Assembly: GCF_011058255.1 (NCBI RefSeq)
Contig: NZ_JAALFH010000061.1
Location: 1 to 59,208, forward strand
From: Thioalkalivibrio sp. XN8
Lineage (GTDB): Bacteria; Pseudomonadota; Gammaproteobacteria; Steroidobacterales; XN24
Direction: 5' to 3'
DNA length: 59,208 nt
In this document: piece after piece, positions 17,767 through 26,668 of the stretch
Layout: each line of letters starts with the position of its first letter
How positions within the stretch are numbered: position 1 is the stretch's first letter
Position numbers and translations under genes: made by a program
The notes under the pieces: model-generated
Seen by the model: only the letters and a program-made list of their open reading frames with translations
Database searches by the model: none
Told to the model about the DNA's origin: nothing

Positions 17767-18468
17767 ATGGCCTGTGATCGAAAATGCGAATCATCCTCGC
17801 CGGAATGTAGCTCGCCCCTGTACTCGCGCCGGGAGGTCCTCTCAGGGCTCGGCGTGCTCGGGATGGCGGCGGCCTTCGGCGCGCCGATCCTGCTGGCCGA
17901 CGACCGCCTGGTGATCCCGAACTCGGAAGGGTTCCTGGTCGTGGATCGCAAGAAGTGCCAGGGCTGCGGCACCTGCATGATGGCCTGCTCTCTGGCCCAT
18001 GCGGGCGTGTCTTCCTACAGCCTGTCACGCATCCAGGTGCTGCAGGATTCCTTTACCGACTGGCCGGACGACGTGCTGATCGCCACCTGCCGCCAGTGCC
18101 AGGACGCGCCCTGCGTCCAGGTCTGCCCCACGGGCGCGAACAGCCCCGACCGCGAGAACGGCTTCGTGCGGCGGATCGACCCGGAGCTGTGCATCGGCTG
18201 CAAGCTGTGCATCACGAGCTGCCCCTACACGCCGGTCCGGCTGCAGTGGGACAAGGAACACCGCAAGTCGCAGAAGTGCGACCTGTGCGTCGACACGCCC
18301 TACCTCGACGAGAAGGGCGGGCCCGGCGGCGTGCAGGCCTGCGTCCGCGCCTGCCCCGTGGGCGCTATCGCTTTCACCCGGACCATGCCCGACCAGTCCC
18401 GCAAGGATTCCTACGACGTGAACCTGCGCGACGCGGTCTGGAAACAGCTGGGCATGACGACCGACTGA
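17767..18468 (+). CDS. Tat-type 4Fe-4S ferredoxin partner of the aldehyde oxidoreductase
   Basis: 233 aa electron-transfer subunit. Near the N-terminus SRREVLSGLGVLGMAAAFGAP is a twin-arginine signal. Four cysteine clusters follow: CQGCGTCMMAC (about residue 64), CRQCQDAPCVQVCP, CIGCKLCITSCP, and CDLC with a late CVRACP, fitting four 4Fe-4S clusters as in YdhY/YdhX, HybA and DmsB proteins. GAAGGAGA precedes ATG 17767. First gene of a four-gene operon with the YdhV-like enzyme. Export to the periplasm is inferred from the signal. Confidence 0.9.
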   Translation: MACDRKCESSSPECSSPLYSRREVLSGLGVLGMAAAFGAPILLADDRLVIPNSEGFLVVDRKKCQGCGTCMMACSLAHAGVSSYSLSRIQVLQDSFTDWPDDVLIATCRQCQDAPCVQVCPTGANSPDRENGFVRRIDPELCIGCKLCITSCPYTPVRLQWDKEHRKSQKCDLCVDTPYLDEKGGPGGVQACVRACPVGAIAFTRTMPDQSRKDSYDVNLRDAVWKQLGMTTD

Positions 18469-18489
18469 CACCGCCGGAGGGCGTGCGCC

Positions 18490-20625
18490 ATGACGGGCTA
18501 TGTAGGGAAGATTCTCCGCCTCGACCTGACGGAGCGTCGGGCTATCGAGATCGACACCGAGCCGTACCGTTCCTGGGGCGGCGGCCACGGCCTCGGTGCC
18601 GCGTTGTTCTGGGACTTCTGCCAGGACAAGACCATCACCGACGGCCGTAATCCGGCCAACGTCTGCATCATCGCGACCTCGCCGCTGAACGGCACGCCCG
18701 TGCCCTCGGGCGGCGGCCGCTGCGAAGTGCTGGGCGTGGGCGTCGGCATGCACCCGGTGTCCTGGTTCACCCGATCGGGCTTCGGCGGCCGCTTCTCGAC
18801 CATGCTGAAGCAGGCCGGCTACGACGCTATCGTCATCGAGGGCCGCGCCTCGACCCCGGTGTGGATCGACATTCGCAACCGCAAGATCCAGATCCGCGAT
18901 GCCGGTGAACTCTGGGGCCAGGACACCTGGGCGACGCAGCTGGCGATCCGCGACCTCGTCGGCGCGCCCGCCGACCTCGAGAGCGGCTGGTGGGACCTGA
19001 ACGAGTCGGCCGCGGAAGCGCTGGACCCCGCACGCGACCAGGGCCGCACCACCCAGAAGCCCGCGATCCTCTCGATCGGTCCCGCCGGCGAGAACCAGAC
19101 GGCTGCAGGTTGCCTGCTGCACGACGCCGGCAACGGCGCCGGCCAGGGCGGCTTCGGCGCCGTGTGGGGCTCGAAGAACCTGAAGGCGATCAGCGTCGTC
19201 GGCACGGGCGCGGTCGCCGTCGCCGACGCCGCCGCCCTGCTGCACGCCCGCAACGTAACCCAGAAGAAATACGTTACCCCCATCAGCCAGCCCGACTTCG
19301 CCGCCTGGAGCAAGATCGGCGTCCTGCCGCGGCCGCTGTTCATGAACCCGCCGCCCACCGACCAGCGCCGGCCCCAGGCTTGCCAAGGCTGTATCGCCGG
19401 CTGCCGCTCCCGCTTCGCCATCGGCTACGGCAACGAGTCCACCTGCCAGGAAACCAACTGGTACCTGCCGGCGGTGCGGCGCGTGGCGAAGTCCCTCGAC
19501 GAACTGGTGGAGATCAACCTCAAGGCCGCCGACCTGGTGCAGAAGTACGGCTACAACTCCTTCCTGTTCCAGACCGGCCTGCACTGGCTCGAGCACCTGC
19601 ACGAGGAGGGCCTCCTCGGGCCCGGCAAGGCGATCAACTCGAACCTGCCGTGGGAGGAGTACGGCACGCTGGAATTCGCCGAGAAGCTGATCCATGCGCT
19701 CTCGCACCGGGAAGACATCGGTGCCGACCTGGCCGACGGGTGGGTCCAGGCCGCCTACAAGTGGGGCCGCCAGGATGACCTGCGCACCGGGCACCTGCAG
19801 TTCTCGTACTGGGGCATGCCTGAGCACGGCTACGACCCGCGCGCCGAGCTCGAATGGGGCTACGGCAGCATTCTCGGCGACCGGGACTGCAATGAGCACT
19901 GCTTCAACATCATCTTCACCAACATCACCGCCGCCTTCGCCTTCGCCAAGCCGATGCGGCTGCAGGCCGACGAGCTGGTGGGGATCATCGCGGAGAAGCT
20001 GTCGCCCTATGCGAAGAACCGGCCCGAGGTGCTGGATTTCGGCGACGCCAACATGTACTCGGAGGCGGTCGCGCAGCTCGTCCGCTGGCATCGCCATTAC
20101 ACGCGCTTCTACAAGCAGTCGGCCCTGTTCTGCGACCTCCGCTGGCCCGACTTCTACAACACCAACACGCCGGACCAGCGCGGCGCGACCGCCTCGGATG
20201 ATGCCGGCGAGCATGTCTTCTGGAACGCCGTGACCGGGGAAGCGCTCAGCTTCGAGGACGGCATCGAGCGCGGGCGGCGCATCTGGAACCTCGACAACGC
20301 CATCTGGACGCTGCAGGGCCGCCACCGCGACATGGTCCACTTCTCGCCCTATGTCTACGAGACGCGCTTCGAGAAAGGCGAGCTGTTCCCCTTCTACATG
20401 TGGCCCGTCCGCAACGAGCAGGGTGAGTGGTCCTACGGCGACCTGATGGGACGCTCGCTGGACAAGGACAAGTTCGAGCAGTTCAAGACGACGTTCTACC
20501 TGCTCGAGGGCTGGGACACCGCGTCCGGCTGGCCGACCCGCGCGCTCCTGGAGAGCCTCGACCTGGCCAAAGTCGCCGACACCCTCGAAGTTGCCGGCCG
20601 CCTCGGCCAGGAGCGTGCATCATGA
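18490..20625 (+). CDS. Aldehyde:ferredoxin oxidoreductase family enzyme (YdhV-like)
   Basis: 711 aa, near the length of E. coli YdhV. The N-terminus YVGKILRLDLTERR and GGHGLGAALFWD is the family's tungstopterin-binding domain. Cluster-ligand motif CQGCIAGC (about residues 298-305) and a later DRDCNEHCFN (about 464) fit a single 4Fe-4S site next to the W/Mo-pterin. GGAGGG precedes the ATG. There is no signal peptide, although the partner ferredoxin has a Tat signal and a periplasmic-type cytochrome follows. Substrate unknown; aldehyde to acid is the family reaction. Confidence 0.92.
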   Translation: MTGYVGKILRLDLTERRAIEIDTEPYRSWGGGHGLGAALFWDFCQDKTITDGRNPANVCIIATSPLNGTPVPSGGGRCEVLGVGVGMHPVSWFTRSGFGGRFSTMLKQAGYDAIVIEGRASTPVWIDIRNRKIQIRDAGELWGQDTWATQLAIRDLVGAPADLESGWWDLNESAAEALDPARDQGRTTQKPAILSIGPAGENQTAAGCLLHDAGNGAGQGGFGAVWGSKNLKAISVVGTGAVAVADAAALLHARNVTQKKYVTPISQPDFAAWSKIGVLPRPLFMNPPPTDQRRPQACQGCIAGCRSRFAIGYGNESTCQETNWYLPAVRRVAKSLDELVEINLKAADLVQKYGYNSFLFQTGLHWLEHLHEEGLLGPGKAINSNLPWEEYGTLEFAEKLIHALSHREDIGADLADGWVQAAYKWGRQDDLRTGHLQFSYWGMPEHGYDPRAELEWGYGSILGDRDCNEHCFNIIFTNITAAFAFAKPMRLQADELVGIIAEKLSPYAKNRPEVLDFGDANMYSEAVAQLVRWHRHYTRFYKQSALFCDLRWPDFYNTNTPDQRGATASDDAGEHVFWNAVTGEALSFEDGIERGRRIWNLDNAIWTLQGRHRDMVHFSPYVYETRFEKGELFPFYMWPVRNEQGEWSYGDLMGRSLDKDKFEQFKTTFYLLEGWDTASGWPTRALLESLDLAKVADTLEVAGRLGQERAS

Positions 20626-21005
20626 TCGCCCAGATGGACCGCGCGACGGCCGAGCGCGTCGTGGCGCGCCTGCCGCATGCCAGCCGCTTCCCGGTCGGCC
20701 GCCTCGTGCCGCCCGTCGGCCTGCTGCAGAGTTCCGTCCGCAGCCTCGGCGAGCTCGAGCTGGCCCTGCGACCCGAGCCGCGTTCGCTGGCCGGCCTGAA
20801 CCTGGAGCGTCTCGCCGACTGGATCGAGCAGGAGGTCGGCGACCCGGTCGCCGCGGCCGAGGTCCGCACGACCACGGCGGCCGCGCCGAGCTACGTCGAG
20901 GCCTGCCAGGCGATCTACCAGCTGGTCCACGACCGGGTCGCCCTGGCACAGGAGGTGCTCGGTTCGATGCCGGCCGCGGCAGCGTCCGGGCCCGACGCGC
21001 GCTGA
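20622..21005 (+). CDS. Small protein of the aldehyde oxidoreductase operon
   Basis: 127 aa, mostly helical, with no signal peptide, cysteines or recognisable domain. ATG 20622 overlaps the oxidoreductase stop (ATGA), so expression is probably coupled to it. Its position suggests an assembly or maturation chaperone for the enzyme, as small cytosolic proteins often are in Tat-exported metalloenzyme operons. That role is inference. Confidence 0.7.
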   Translation: MIAQMDRATAERVVARLPHASRFPVGRLVPPVGLLQSSVRSLGELELALRPEPRSLAGLNLERLADWIEQEVGDPVAAAEVRTTTAAAPSYVEACQAIYQLVHDRVALAQEVLGSMPAAAASGPDAR

Positions 21006-21016
21006 GGGGCATAGTG

Positions 21017-22063
21017 ATGCGAGACAAGCCAAAGTCATCCCGCCTTGCTTCCCTGGCCCTCGGGTCGCTGCTGGTCGCCGCCGCGGGCGTCGCCTCGGGC
21101 CAGGCCTGGCCCCCGCCGCCGGCGTCGATCAAGGGCACGCTGGCCTTCTCCGAGACGATTGTGTTCGACTACGACCGCGACGGCACGCAAGACCGCGTCC
21201 AGTTCTGGATCGAGCTGGAAGGCAAGCCGGCGACCGGGGAGCCCGGCAAGTTTGGGGCGGAAGAAGAAAGCGGCTCGGTAAGCTATTTCGTGCTGGACCT
21301 GGAGCGCCAGGAACGCATTGACGACTGGCTGCTCGGCTTCAACATGGCCGGCGGCGGTGGCGGCTTCCCAGTGGCCGGCCAGCCCTATCCCATCACCAAC
21401 ATCCGTATCGATGGCCGCACCGCCACCTTCGAATTGCAGGGTGCGAAATGGACCATCACGGACGGCGGCGACAGCTGGGAGAAGGACACCATCGAGATCG
21501 AGACCGGCGGCCGCAAGAAGGAAGGCAAGTTCTACGGCGGCGACATCACCGTGACGCCCGACCCCCAGACGATCTGGAAGCCCGTGGACATCACCGAGAA
21601 CCGCCGCTGCAACCGGTGCCATGAAGAGGCCGCCATCAGCATGGCCGCCGAGGGTGGCCCGCACGCCGAGCTCGAGTGCGCCGCCTGCCACGTCGAGCAT
21701 CCGCCGAAAGCGCCGGGGACGTTCCCGCAGTGCCTCGAGTGCCATTACCCGCACGACGACTCGATGGTCGCTGCATCCTGCGTGAGCTGCCATTCGAGCC
21801 ACAACGTGGACTTGGTGCAGTATGCGATCACTGTCCCGGACGAGCACTGCACTGCGTGCCACCAGGAAGCCGCCGCGAGCCTGCAGGCGAGCGGCACGCG
21901 GCACATGGGGCTGGACTGCGTCATCTGCCACCAGGCCGAGCACGGCGCGATCCCGACCTGCGTGGATTGCCACGGGGCGCCGCACCCGGAGAACATGATG
22001 GCCCGGCCCGAGCGCTGCTTACGCTGCCACGTAGGCGCCCACGAGACTAAGGTCAGGCGCTGA
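21017..22063 (+). CDS. Octahaem c-type cytochrome
   Basis: 348 aa. Signal peptide (LALGSLLVAAAGVASGQA), then a beta-rich domain of about 170 residues with a DYDRDGTQD acidic loop. Residues about 198-338 hold eight CXXCH haem motifs: CNRCH, CAACH, CLECH, CVSCH, CTACH, CVICH, CVDCH, CLRCH. It is a periplasmic electron carrier, probably linked to the upstream oxidoreductase. GAGGGG precedes ATG 21017; a GTG 3 bp earlier is also possible. The unusual N-terminal domain is not one I recognise. Confidence 0.9.
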   Translation: MRDKPKSSRLASLALGSLLVAAAGVASGQAWPPPPASIKGTLAFSETIVFDYDRDGTQDRVQFWIELEGKPATGEPGKFGAEEESGSVSYFVLDLERQERIDDWLLGFNMAGGGGGFPVAGQPYPITNIRIDGRTATFELQGAKWTITDGGDSWEKDTIEIETGGRKKEGKFYGGDITVTPDPQTIWKPVDITENRRCNRCHEEAAISMAAEGGPHAELECAACHVEHPPKAPGTFPQCLECHYPHDDSMVAASCVSCHSSHNVDLVQYAITVPDEHCTACHQEAAASLQASGTRHMGLDCVICHQAEHGAIPTCVDCHGAPHPENMMARPERCLRCHVGAHETKVRR

Positions 22064-22098
22064 GTCCGGACCTTCCGGACCGGGTCGCCGGGTGGAAG

Positions 22099-22518
22099 TC
22101 AGCGGGATGAGCCGACGACCACCAACTCGAGCCCGGGAATTCCATCGAAGTCGCCGGCGTTGCGAGTTACCAGCCCGACGCCGTGCTGGATGGCCTGGCT
22201 GGCCAGCCACAGATCCTGCACCCGGGTTCGATGCGAGCGGCGCTTGTTGCGCGCAAGCAGGCCGGCGATTTCCCCGAACACCTCCGCCGTGTCAGCATCG
22301 ATCGGCAGCAGTGGCTTGCGTTTCATCCGGCGGTACGTCGCGAGGCGCTTCTGGCGGATGCCCGCATCCTTCGCCATCTCGATGCCGAGGCGCAGCTCGG
22401 CGAGCGTGACGGGGGACAGGTAGACCGGCGCGTCGCCAGTGAAGGCCGCGACGTCGGCGGGTCCGAGCCGGCCCTGCTCCACATCGATCCAGATGCAGGT
22501 GTCGATCAGGAAGCCCAC
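22099..22518 (-). CDS. PIN-domain toxin of a Phd/PIN module
   Basis: 139 aa VapC-like PIN ribonuclease: FLIDTCIWIDVEQ (first Asp), LAELRLGIEMA (Glu), RVQDLWLASQA (Asp), LVTRNAGDFDGI (last acidic site). All four expected acidic positions are present. It overlaps the upstream antitoxin gene by 13 bp and is co-transcribed with it. Unrelated in antitoxin type to the AbrB/PIN pair at 4.6-5.4 kb. Confidence 0.92.
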   Translation of the reverse strand: MGFLIDTCIWIDVEQGRLGPADVAAFTGDAPVYLSPVTLAELRLGIEMAKDAGIRQKRLATYRRMKRKPLLPIDADTAEVFGEIAGLLARNKRRSHRTRVQDLWLASQAIQHGVGLVTRNAGDFDGIPGLELVVVGSSR

Positions 22519-22772
22519 GGGTCGCGCAGCTCATCGTCCAGCGTTTCATTTCCGCGGCGGGCGTCCTCCAACCAGCCTTCCGCCGCCTCGGGCGACAGCG
22601 TGCGGTAAAGATCGGCGAGCGCCTGCTGGGCGTCCTGGCGACCGGGCGTCGGCGAGACCTGGACCACAGGCTGGCCGCCCCGCTCCACCACATAGGATTC
22701 GCCCGACTCGCGTACCCGGTCGAGCACCGCGCGGAGATTGCGCGCCAGTTCGGTTGCCGTTATCTTGCGCAT
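22506..22772 (-). CDS. Phd/YefM-type antitoxin
   Basis: 88 aa. The N-terminus KITATELARNLRAVLDRVRESGESYVVERGGQPVVQV is the Phd/YefM DNA-binding fold; the acidic C-terminus (WLEDARRGNETLDDEL) is the toxin-binding tail. ATG at 22770-22772. An inverted repeat immediately upstream is the likely autorepression site. Confidence 0.92.
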   Translation of the reverse strand: MRKITATELARNLRAVLDRVRESGESYVVERGGQPVVQVSPTPGRQDAQQALADLYRTLSPEAAEGWLEDARRGNETLDDELRDPWAS

Positions 22773-22774
22773 GA

Positions 22775-22791
22775 CTGATCCCGATAATCAG
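22775..22791 (-). promoter_or_regulatory. Inverted repeat operator of the Phd/PIN operon
   Basis: CTGAT-N7-ATCAG directly before the antitoxin ATG, where Phd-type antitoxins bind. An AT-rich stretch with TATGAT lies just upstream as a possible -10. Inferred from position and symmetry. Confidence 0.5.
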
Positions 22792-22853
22792 ATGGAATCA
22801 TATTTTATGTATTCGGCATGGCGACTGCAACCGGGGCGACGACCGTCGGCCAG

Positions 22854-23852
22854 CTACCAGGCGTAAGCGCCGGGCGCCTCGCCGCCGGGACCGGGAAAGA
22901 TCACGTCCAACTCCGCCAGCGTCTCGCGGTCGAGCTCGATCGCCGCCGCACGCGCGGCGCTTTCCAATTGCGCGACGGTGCGCGGGCCGACGATGGGCGC
23001 GGTGACGACGGGGTTGTGCAGCAGCCAGGCGAGCGCGACTTCGCCAGGCGGGTGGCCGAGGCGGCGGCACAGGTCCTCCCAGCGCTTGAGCTGGTCGCGC
23101 TTGCTCTGGACGCGGTCGGCGAACTCGTCCCCCTTGCGCCGGCCGCCGTCGTGCTTCTCCAGCGCGCCGCCGAGGAAGCCGCCGGCCAGCGGGCTCCAGG
23201 GCAGCAGCCCCATGCCGTAATGGCGGCAGGCCGGGATGACTTCGAGCTCGACCATGCGGTTCTCGAGGTTGTAGATGCTCTGCTCGCTCACCAGCCCCAT
23301 GCGGCCGCGGCGCGCCGCTTCCTGGCAGGCCGTCGCGATGTCCCAGCCGGCGAAGTTGCTCGAGCCGACGTAGGTGATCTTCCCCTGCTGCGTCGCAACG
23401 TCGAAGGCCTGCCAGGTCTCATCCCAGGGGCAGTCACGGTCGATGTGGTGCATCTGGTAGAGATCGACGTGGTCGGCCTGCAGCCGGGCAAGACTGGCGT
23501 CGAGGTGCTTGCGGATCTTGTAGGCGCTGAGGCCGCCGGCGTGGCTGTTCGGTTCCGGCCGGGCGTCCTGGCGCTTCATCGTCCCGTAGACCTTGGTCGC
23601 CAGCACGATCGCTTCGCGGCGCCCGCCGCCCTGGGCCAGCCAGCGCCCGATGATCTCCTCCGTCGACCCGGGCTCGCCGCCCCAGCCATAGACGTCAGCG
23701 GTATCGAAGAAGTTGATGCCGAGCTCCAGCGCCCGGTCCATGATGCGGAAGGCGTCCTTCTCGGACGTGTGCCAGCCGAAGTTCATGGTGCCGAGGCAGA
23801 GGTTGCTGACGCGCACGCCGTGATTGCCGAGACGCTTGTGGGTTACGGACAT
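22854..23852 (-). CDS. Aldo/keto reductase
   Basis: 332 aa NADPH-dependent reductase fold. Signatures: FDTADVYGWGGEPGSTEEIIG (catalytic Asp/Tyr), VLATKVYG (catalytic Lys), VDLYQMHHIDRD (His), and the C-terminal NADPH-binding region VVTAPIVGPRTVAQLE. Length and motifs match the Tas/YghZ-like aldo/keto reductase group. AGGAG 8 bp before the ATG. No operon partner. Confidence 0.93.
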   Translation of the reverse strand: MSVTHKRLGNHGVRVSNLCLGTMNFGWHTSEKDAFRIMDRALELGINFFDTADVYGWGGEPGSTEEIIGRWLAQGGGRREAIVLATKVYGTMKRQDARPEPNSHAGGLSAYKIRKHLDASLARLQADHVDLYQMHHIDRDCPWDETWQAFDVATQQGKITYVGSSNFAGWDIATACQEAARRGRMGLVSEQSIYNLENRMVELEVIPACRHYGMGLLPWSPLAGGFLGGALEKHDGGRRKGDEFADRVQSKRDQLKRWEDLCRRLGHPPGEVALAWLLHNPVVTAPIVGPRTVAQLESAARAAAIELDRETLAELDVIFPGPGGEAPGAYAW

Positions 23853-24010
23853 GGTGCTAGCTCCTGCATTGCGGGCCCGAGGAACTCCTCCAGGAGAATC
23901 TCACCCGGATGGGAAGGATTCGCCGGCTGCTTGTGCCTGCGGTTAATCATATCGGCTCTACAGTGAAATCGTACTTTACAAATAGACGACTAAATGTATA
24001 GCATAGCAGC

Positions 24011-25144
24011 ATGATTGAACGTCCCCTCTGGCTGGAACGTGTGCAGCGCGGCTGGACACAGCGGCCTGTTGTCTGGCTGTCCGGCGTCCGCCGCGTCGGC
24101 AAGACGACGATTACGCGGATGCTGCCCGACGCGGTGTACATGAACTGCGATCTTCCCTCGTCCGTGCGCGCGCTGGAAGATCCGGAGTTGTTCCTCGGGA
24201 CGCAGGCCGCGGACGCGGTGCTGGTGTTCGACGAGGTGCATCGTCTCGATGATCCAAGCCGCCTGCTGAAGATTGCTGCCGACGAATACCCGCAACTGAA
24301 AATCCTCGCGACTGGCTCGTCCACGCTGGCGGCGACGCGCAAGTTCAGCGATTCGCTGGCCGGGCGGAAGCGGTCGATCCATCTGTGCCCCGTGCTCTGG
24401 GAGGAGTGTGCGGAACCTTTCCAGGTGCCGGATCTCGATCGCCGCCTCCTGCATGGCGGCCTGCCCGAGCTCCTGCTGGCGGGGCGGAAGAACCCCGAGT
24501 TCCTTAACGAGTGGATCGACAGTTTCTACGCGCGGGACATACTGGAACTCTTCGGCATTCGCAATCGCCAGGGTTTCCTGGCGCTCTTTCGCCTGCTGCT
24601 GCGCCAGAGTGGCGGCCAGCTCGACTACACCCAGCTGGCGAACCTGAGCGAAATGAGCCGGGTCACGGTCAAGTCGCACCTCGAGGCCATGCAAATTGCC
24701 CACGTGGTGCACCTGCTGCGGCCTTTCCATGGGGGCGGCAAGCGTGAAATTGTCAGTCGACCTAAATGCTACGGCTTCGACACGGGATTCGTCACCTTTG
24801 AAAAAGGGTGGGATGAGATCCGCGCCGAGGACCGGGGGCTGTTATGGGAACACCTGGTGCTAGACAGCCTGCGTTTTCACTATGCGGATGACCACATCTA
24901 CTACTGGCAGGACAAGTCGCACCGGGAAATCGACTTCGTCATCCGGCGCGGGCGCAACCGCGTTGATGTCGTGGAATGCAAGATCAACCCGGATCGCATC
25001 GACCCCAGGCCGATCGAAGCCTTCCGCGCCCTGTATCCCGCCGGCGACAACTACGTGGTCAGCCCGACAGTAAAGACACCGACCCTGCTGCGCCGCGGCG
25101 AGCTGATCATCAAGGCGATCGACACCCGCCACTTGCCGGTTTGA
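24011..25144 (+). CDS. AAA_14/DUF4143 ATPase
   Basis: 377 aa. Walker A GVRRVGKTT (residues about 24-32), Walker B-like VLVFDEVH, sensor LATGSS, then a helix-turn-helix-like segment (LANLSEMSRVTVKSHLEAM) and a C-terminal nuclease-like DUF4143 part with REIDFVIRRGRNRVDVVECK. Such ATPases are common orphan genes, sometimes linked to toxin systems or mobile DNA. The leader is AT-rich and no ribosome-binding site is evident. The Fic gene follows 53 bp later. Confidence 0.88.
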   Translation: MIERPLWLERVQRGWTQRPVVWLSGVRRVGKTTITRMLPDAVYMNCDLPSSVRALEDPELFLGTQAADAVLVFDEVHRLDDPSRLLKIAADEYPQLKILATGSSTLAATRKFSDSLAGRKRSIHLCPVLWEECAEPFQVPDLDRRLLHGGLPELLLAGRKNPEFLNEWIDSFYARDILELFGIRNRQGFLALFRLLLRQSGGQLDYTQLANLSEMSRVTVKSHLEAMQIAHVVHLLRPFHGGGKREIVSRPKCYGFDTGFVTFEKGWDEIRAEDRGLLWEHLVLDSLRFHYADDHIYYWQDKSHREIDFVIRRGRNRVDVVECKINPDRIDPRPIEAFRALYPAGDNYVVSPTVKTPTLLRRGELIIKAIDTRHLPV

Positions 25145-25197
25145 AAAAATGTCCTGAACGCCTCGAAAATGGGTGTAAATGGGCGTACTATTGGTTC

Positions 25198-26247
25198 GTG
25201 CTGCGAACCGACACCATCCAGATCACCCCGGAGATCCTCAGCCTCATCGCCAGGGTCGACGAGTTCAAGGGCGCCTGGCGCGCCCTGGGCACGCTCGCGC
25301 CCGATCGCCTGTCGGCCCTGCGCCACGTGGCCACCATCGAGAGCATCGGCTCGTCCACTCGCATCGAGGGCAGCAAGCTGTCCGACCGGGATGTGGAGCA
25401 ACTGCTGTCGAATCTCGAGATCAAGTCTTTTGCCACCCGCGACGAGCAGGAAGTGGCCGGCTACGCCGAACTGATGGACCTGGTGTTCTCCTCCTGGCAG
25501 GACATCCCGTTCGCTGAAAACCACATCAAGCAGTTGCACCAGGTCCTGCTGCGATACAGCGAGAAAGATACCCGGCATCGCGGCCACTACAAGACCCACT
25601 CGAACAGCGTCGCCGCATTCGACGAGGCCGGCGCGCAGATCGGCATCGTGTTCCAGACGGCGTCGCCCTTCGACACGCCCCGCCTGATGACCCAACTGGT
25701 GGCATGGCTGAACAATGAGCGCGAGACCGCCCGGCTGCACCCGCTGCTGATCATCGCTCTGTGCGTAGTCGTGTTCCTGGAGATCCACCCTTTCCAGGAT
25801 GGCAACGGACGGCTCTCCCGGGTGCTGACCACGCTCCTGCTGCTGCAGGCCGGGTACGCCTATGTGCCGTACAGCTCGCTTGAGAGCGTGATCGAACAGG
25901 ACAAGGAGACCTATTACTTGGCGCTGCGGCAGACCCAGGCCACAATCCGCACGGAGTCGCCGAACTGGCAGCCGTGGCTGATGTTCTTCCTGCGCGCCCT
26001 GGCCGAGCAGGTGCGACGCCTGGAGAAGAAGGTCGAGCGCGAGAGGATCGTGCTGGCGGCCCTGCCGGAACTCCAGCTCCAGATCGTGGAGTTCGCTCGC
26101 GAGCACGGCCGCGTCACCATTGGCGAGGCCATCAAACTGACCGGGGCCAGCCGCAACACGCTGAAGCAGCACTTCCGGGCACTGGTCCGACGCGGCACCC
26201 TCAACCAGCACGGCCGCGGCCGAGGGGTCTGGTACGACCTGCGCTGA
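25198..26247 (+). CDS. Fic family protein (predicted AMPylase) with N-terminal inhibitory motif
   Basis: 349 aa from GTG 25198. The active-site motif HPFQDGNGRLSR is intact, so nucleotidyl transfer to Ser/Thr/Tyr is expected. Upstream STRIEG fits the (S/T)xxxE(G/N) inhibitory helix of class II Fic proteins, meaning self-inhibition. The C-terminus has a winged-helix segment (RVTIGEAIKLTGASRNTLKQHF). It sits just before the tRNA insertion site and may form a pair with the preceding ATPase. Confidence 0.92.
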   Translation: MLRTDTIQITPEILSLIARVDEFKGAWRALGTLAPDRLSALRHVATIESIGSSTRIEGSKLSDRDVEQLLSNLEIKSFATRDEQEVAGYAELMDLVFSSWQDIPFAENHIKQLHQVLLRYSEKDTRHRGHYKTHSNSVAAFDEAGAQIGIVFQTASPFDTPRLMTQLVAWLNNERETARLHPLLIIALCVVVFLEIHPFQDGNGRLSRVLTTLLLLQAGYAYVPYSSLESVIEQDKETYYLALRQTQATIRTESPNWQPWLMFFLRALAEQVRRLEKKVERERIVLAALPELQLQIVEFAREHGRVTIGEAIKLTGASRNTLKQHFRALVRRGTLNQHGRGRGVWYDLR

Positions 26248-26318
26248 GGCCGGCTGGCTCGTTACCAGCCGTCAATCATCATGGCGATTCCCAAGGGTAT
26301 ACTTCCGCTACCTCTCGC

Positions 26319-26394
<76 letters not shown>

Positions 26395-26464
26395 ATGAAA
26401 TCATGGGCTTAGGGGGGTTATGCCGGGAGGCGAAGGGATTGGAATCCCTTGGTGTGGGCCATAG
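26395..26464 (+). repeat. Island left-end module, copy 1
   Basis: About 70 bp immediately after the tRNA, related to 51434-51502 and 58368-58435. All three contain TATGCCGGGA, then an inverted repeat around AAGGGATT-GG-AATCCCTT (one mismatch in copy 2), then CATAG. The rest of the gap to 26668 holds no recognisable gene. Confidence 0.75.
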
Positions 26465-26668
26465 GTGGGGATTCGGGCCTGAGGCAGGCGAGCGCTGCAA
26501 TTCCATGCTTAGCTCGGCGTTATGCCAATGCCTCGTATGCCCTGCAGCACTCGTGTTCACGTAGCGCAAGAATCCAAAAACTCAACTGGCTGGAAATGCA
26601 AGTAGGGGGCCGGAAGGGCGGACTGGGTCAGAGGTTACACAACAACCGACCTATGATCTAATTACGAT

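Noticed and set aside
18025-20340. 771-codon open frame antisense to the redox operon
   Set aside because: Antisense shadow of ferredoxin and oxidoreductase genes carrying clear cofactor motifs.
26500-26545. Integron attC-like end (GCGTTATGCC)
   Set aside because: Only one half-site pattern is seen, with no matching partner or integron integrase.
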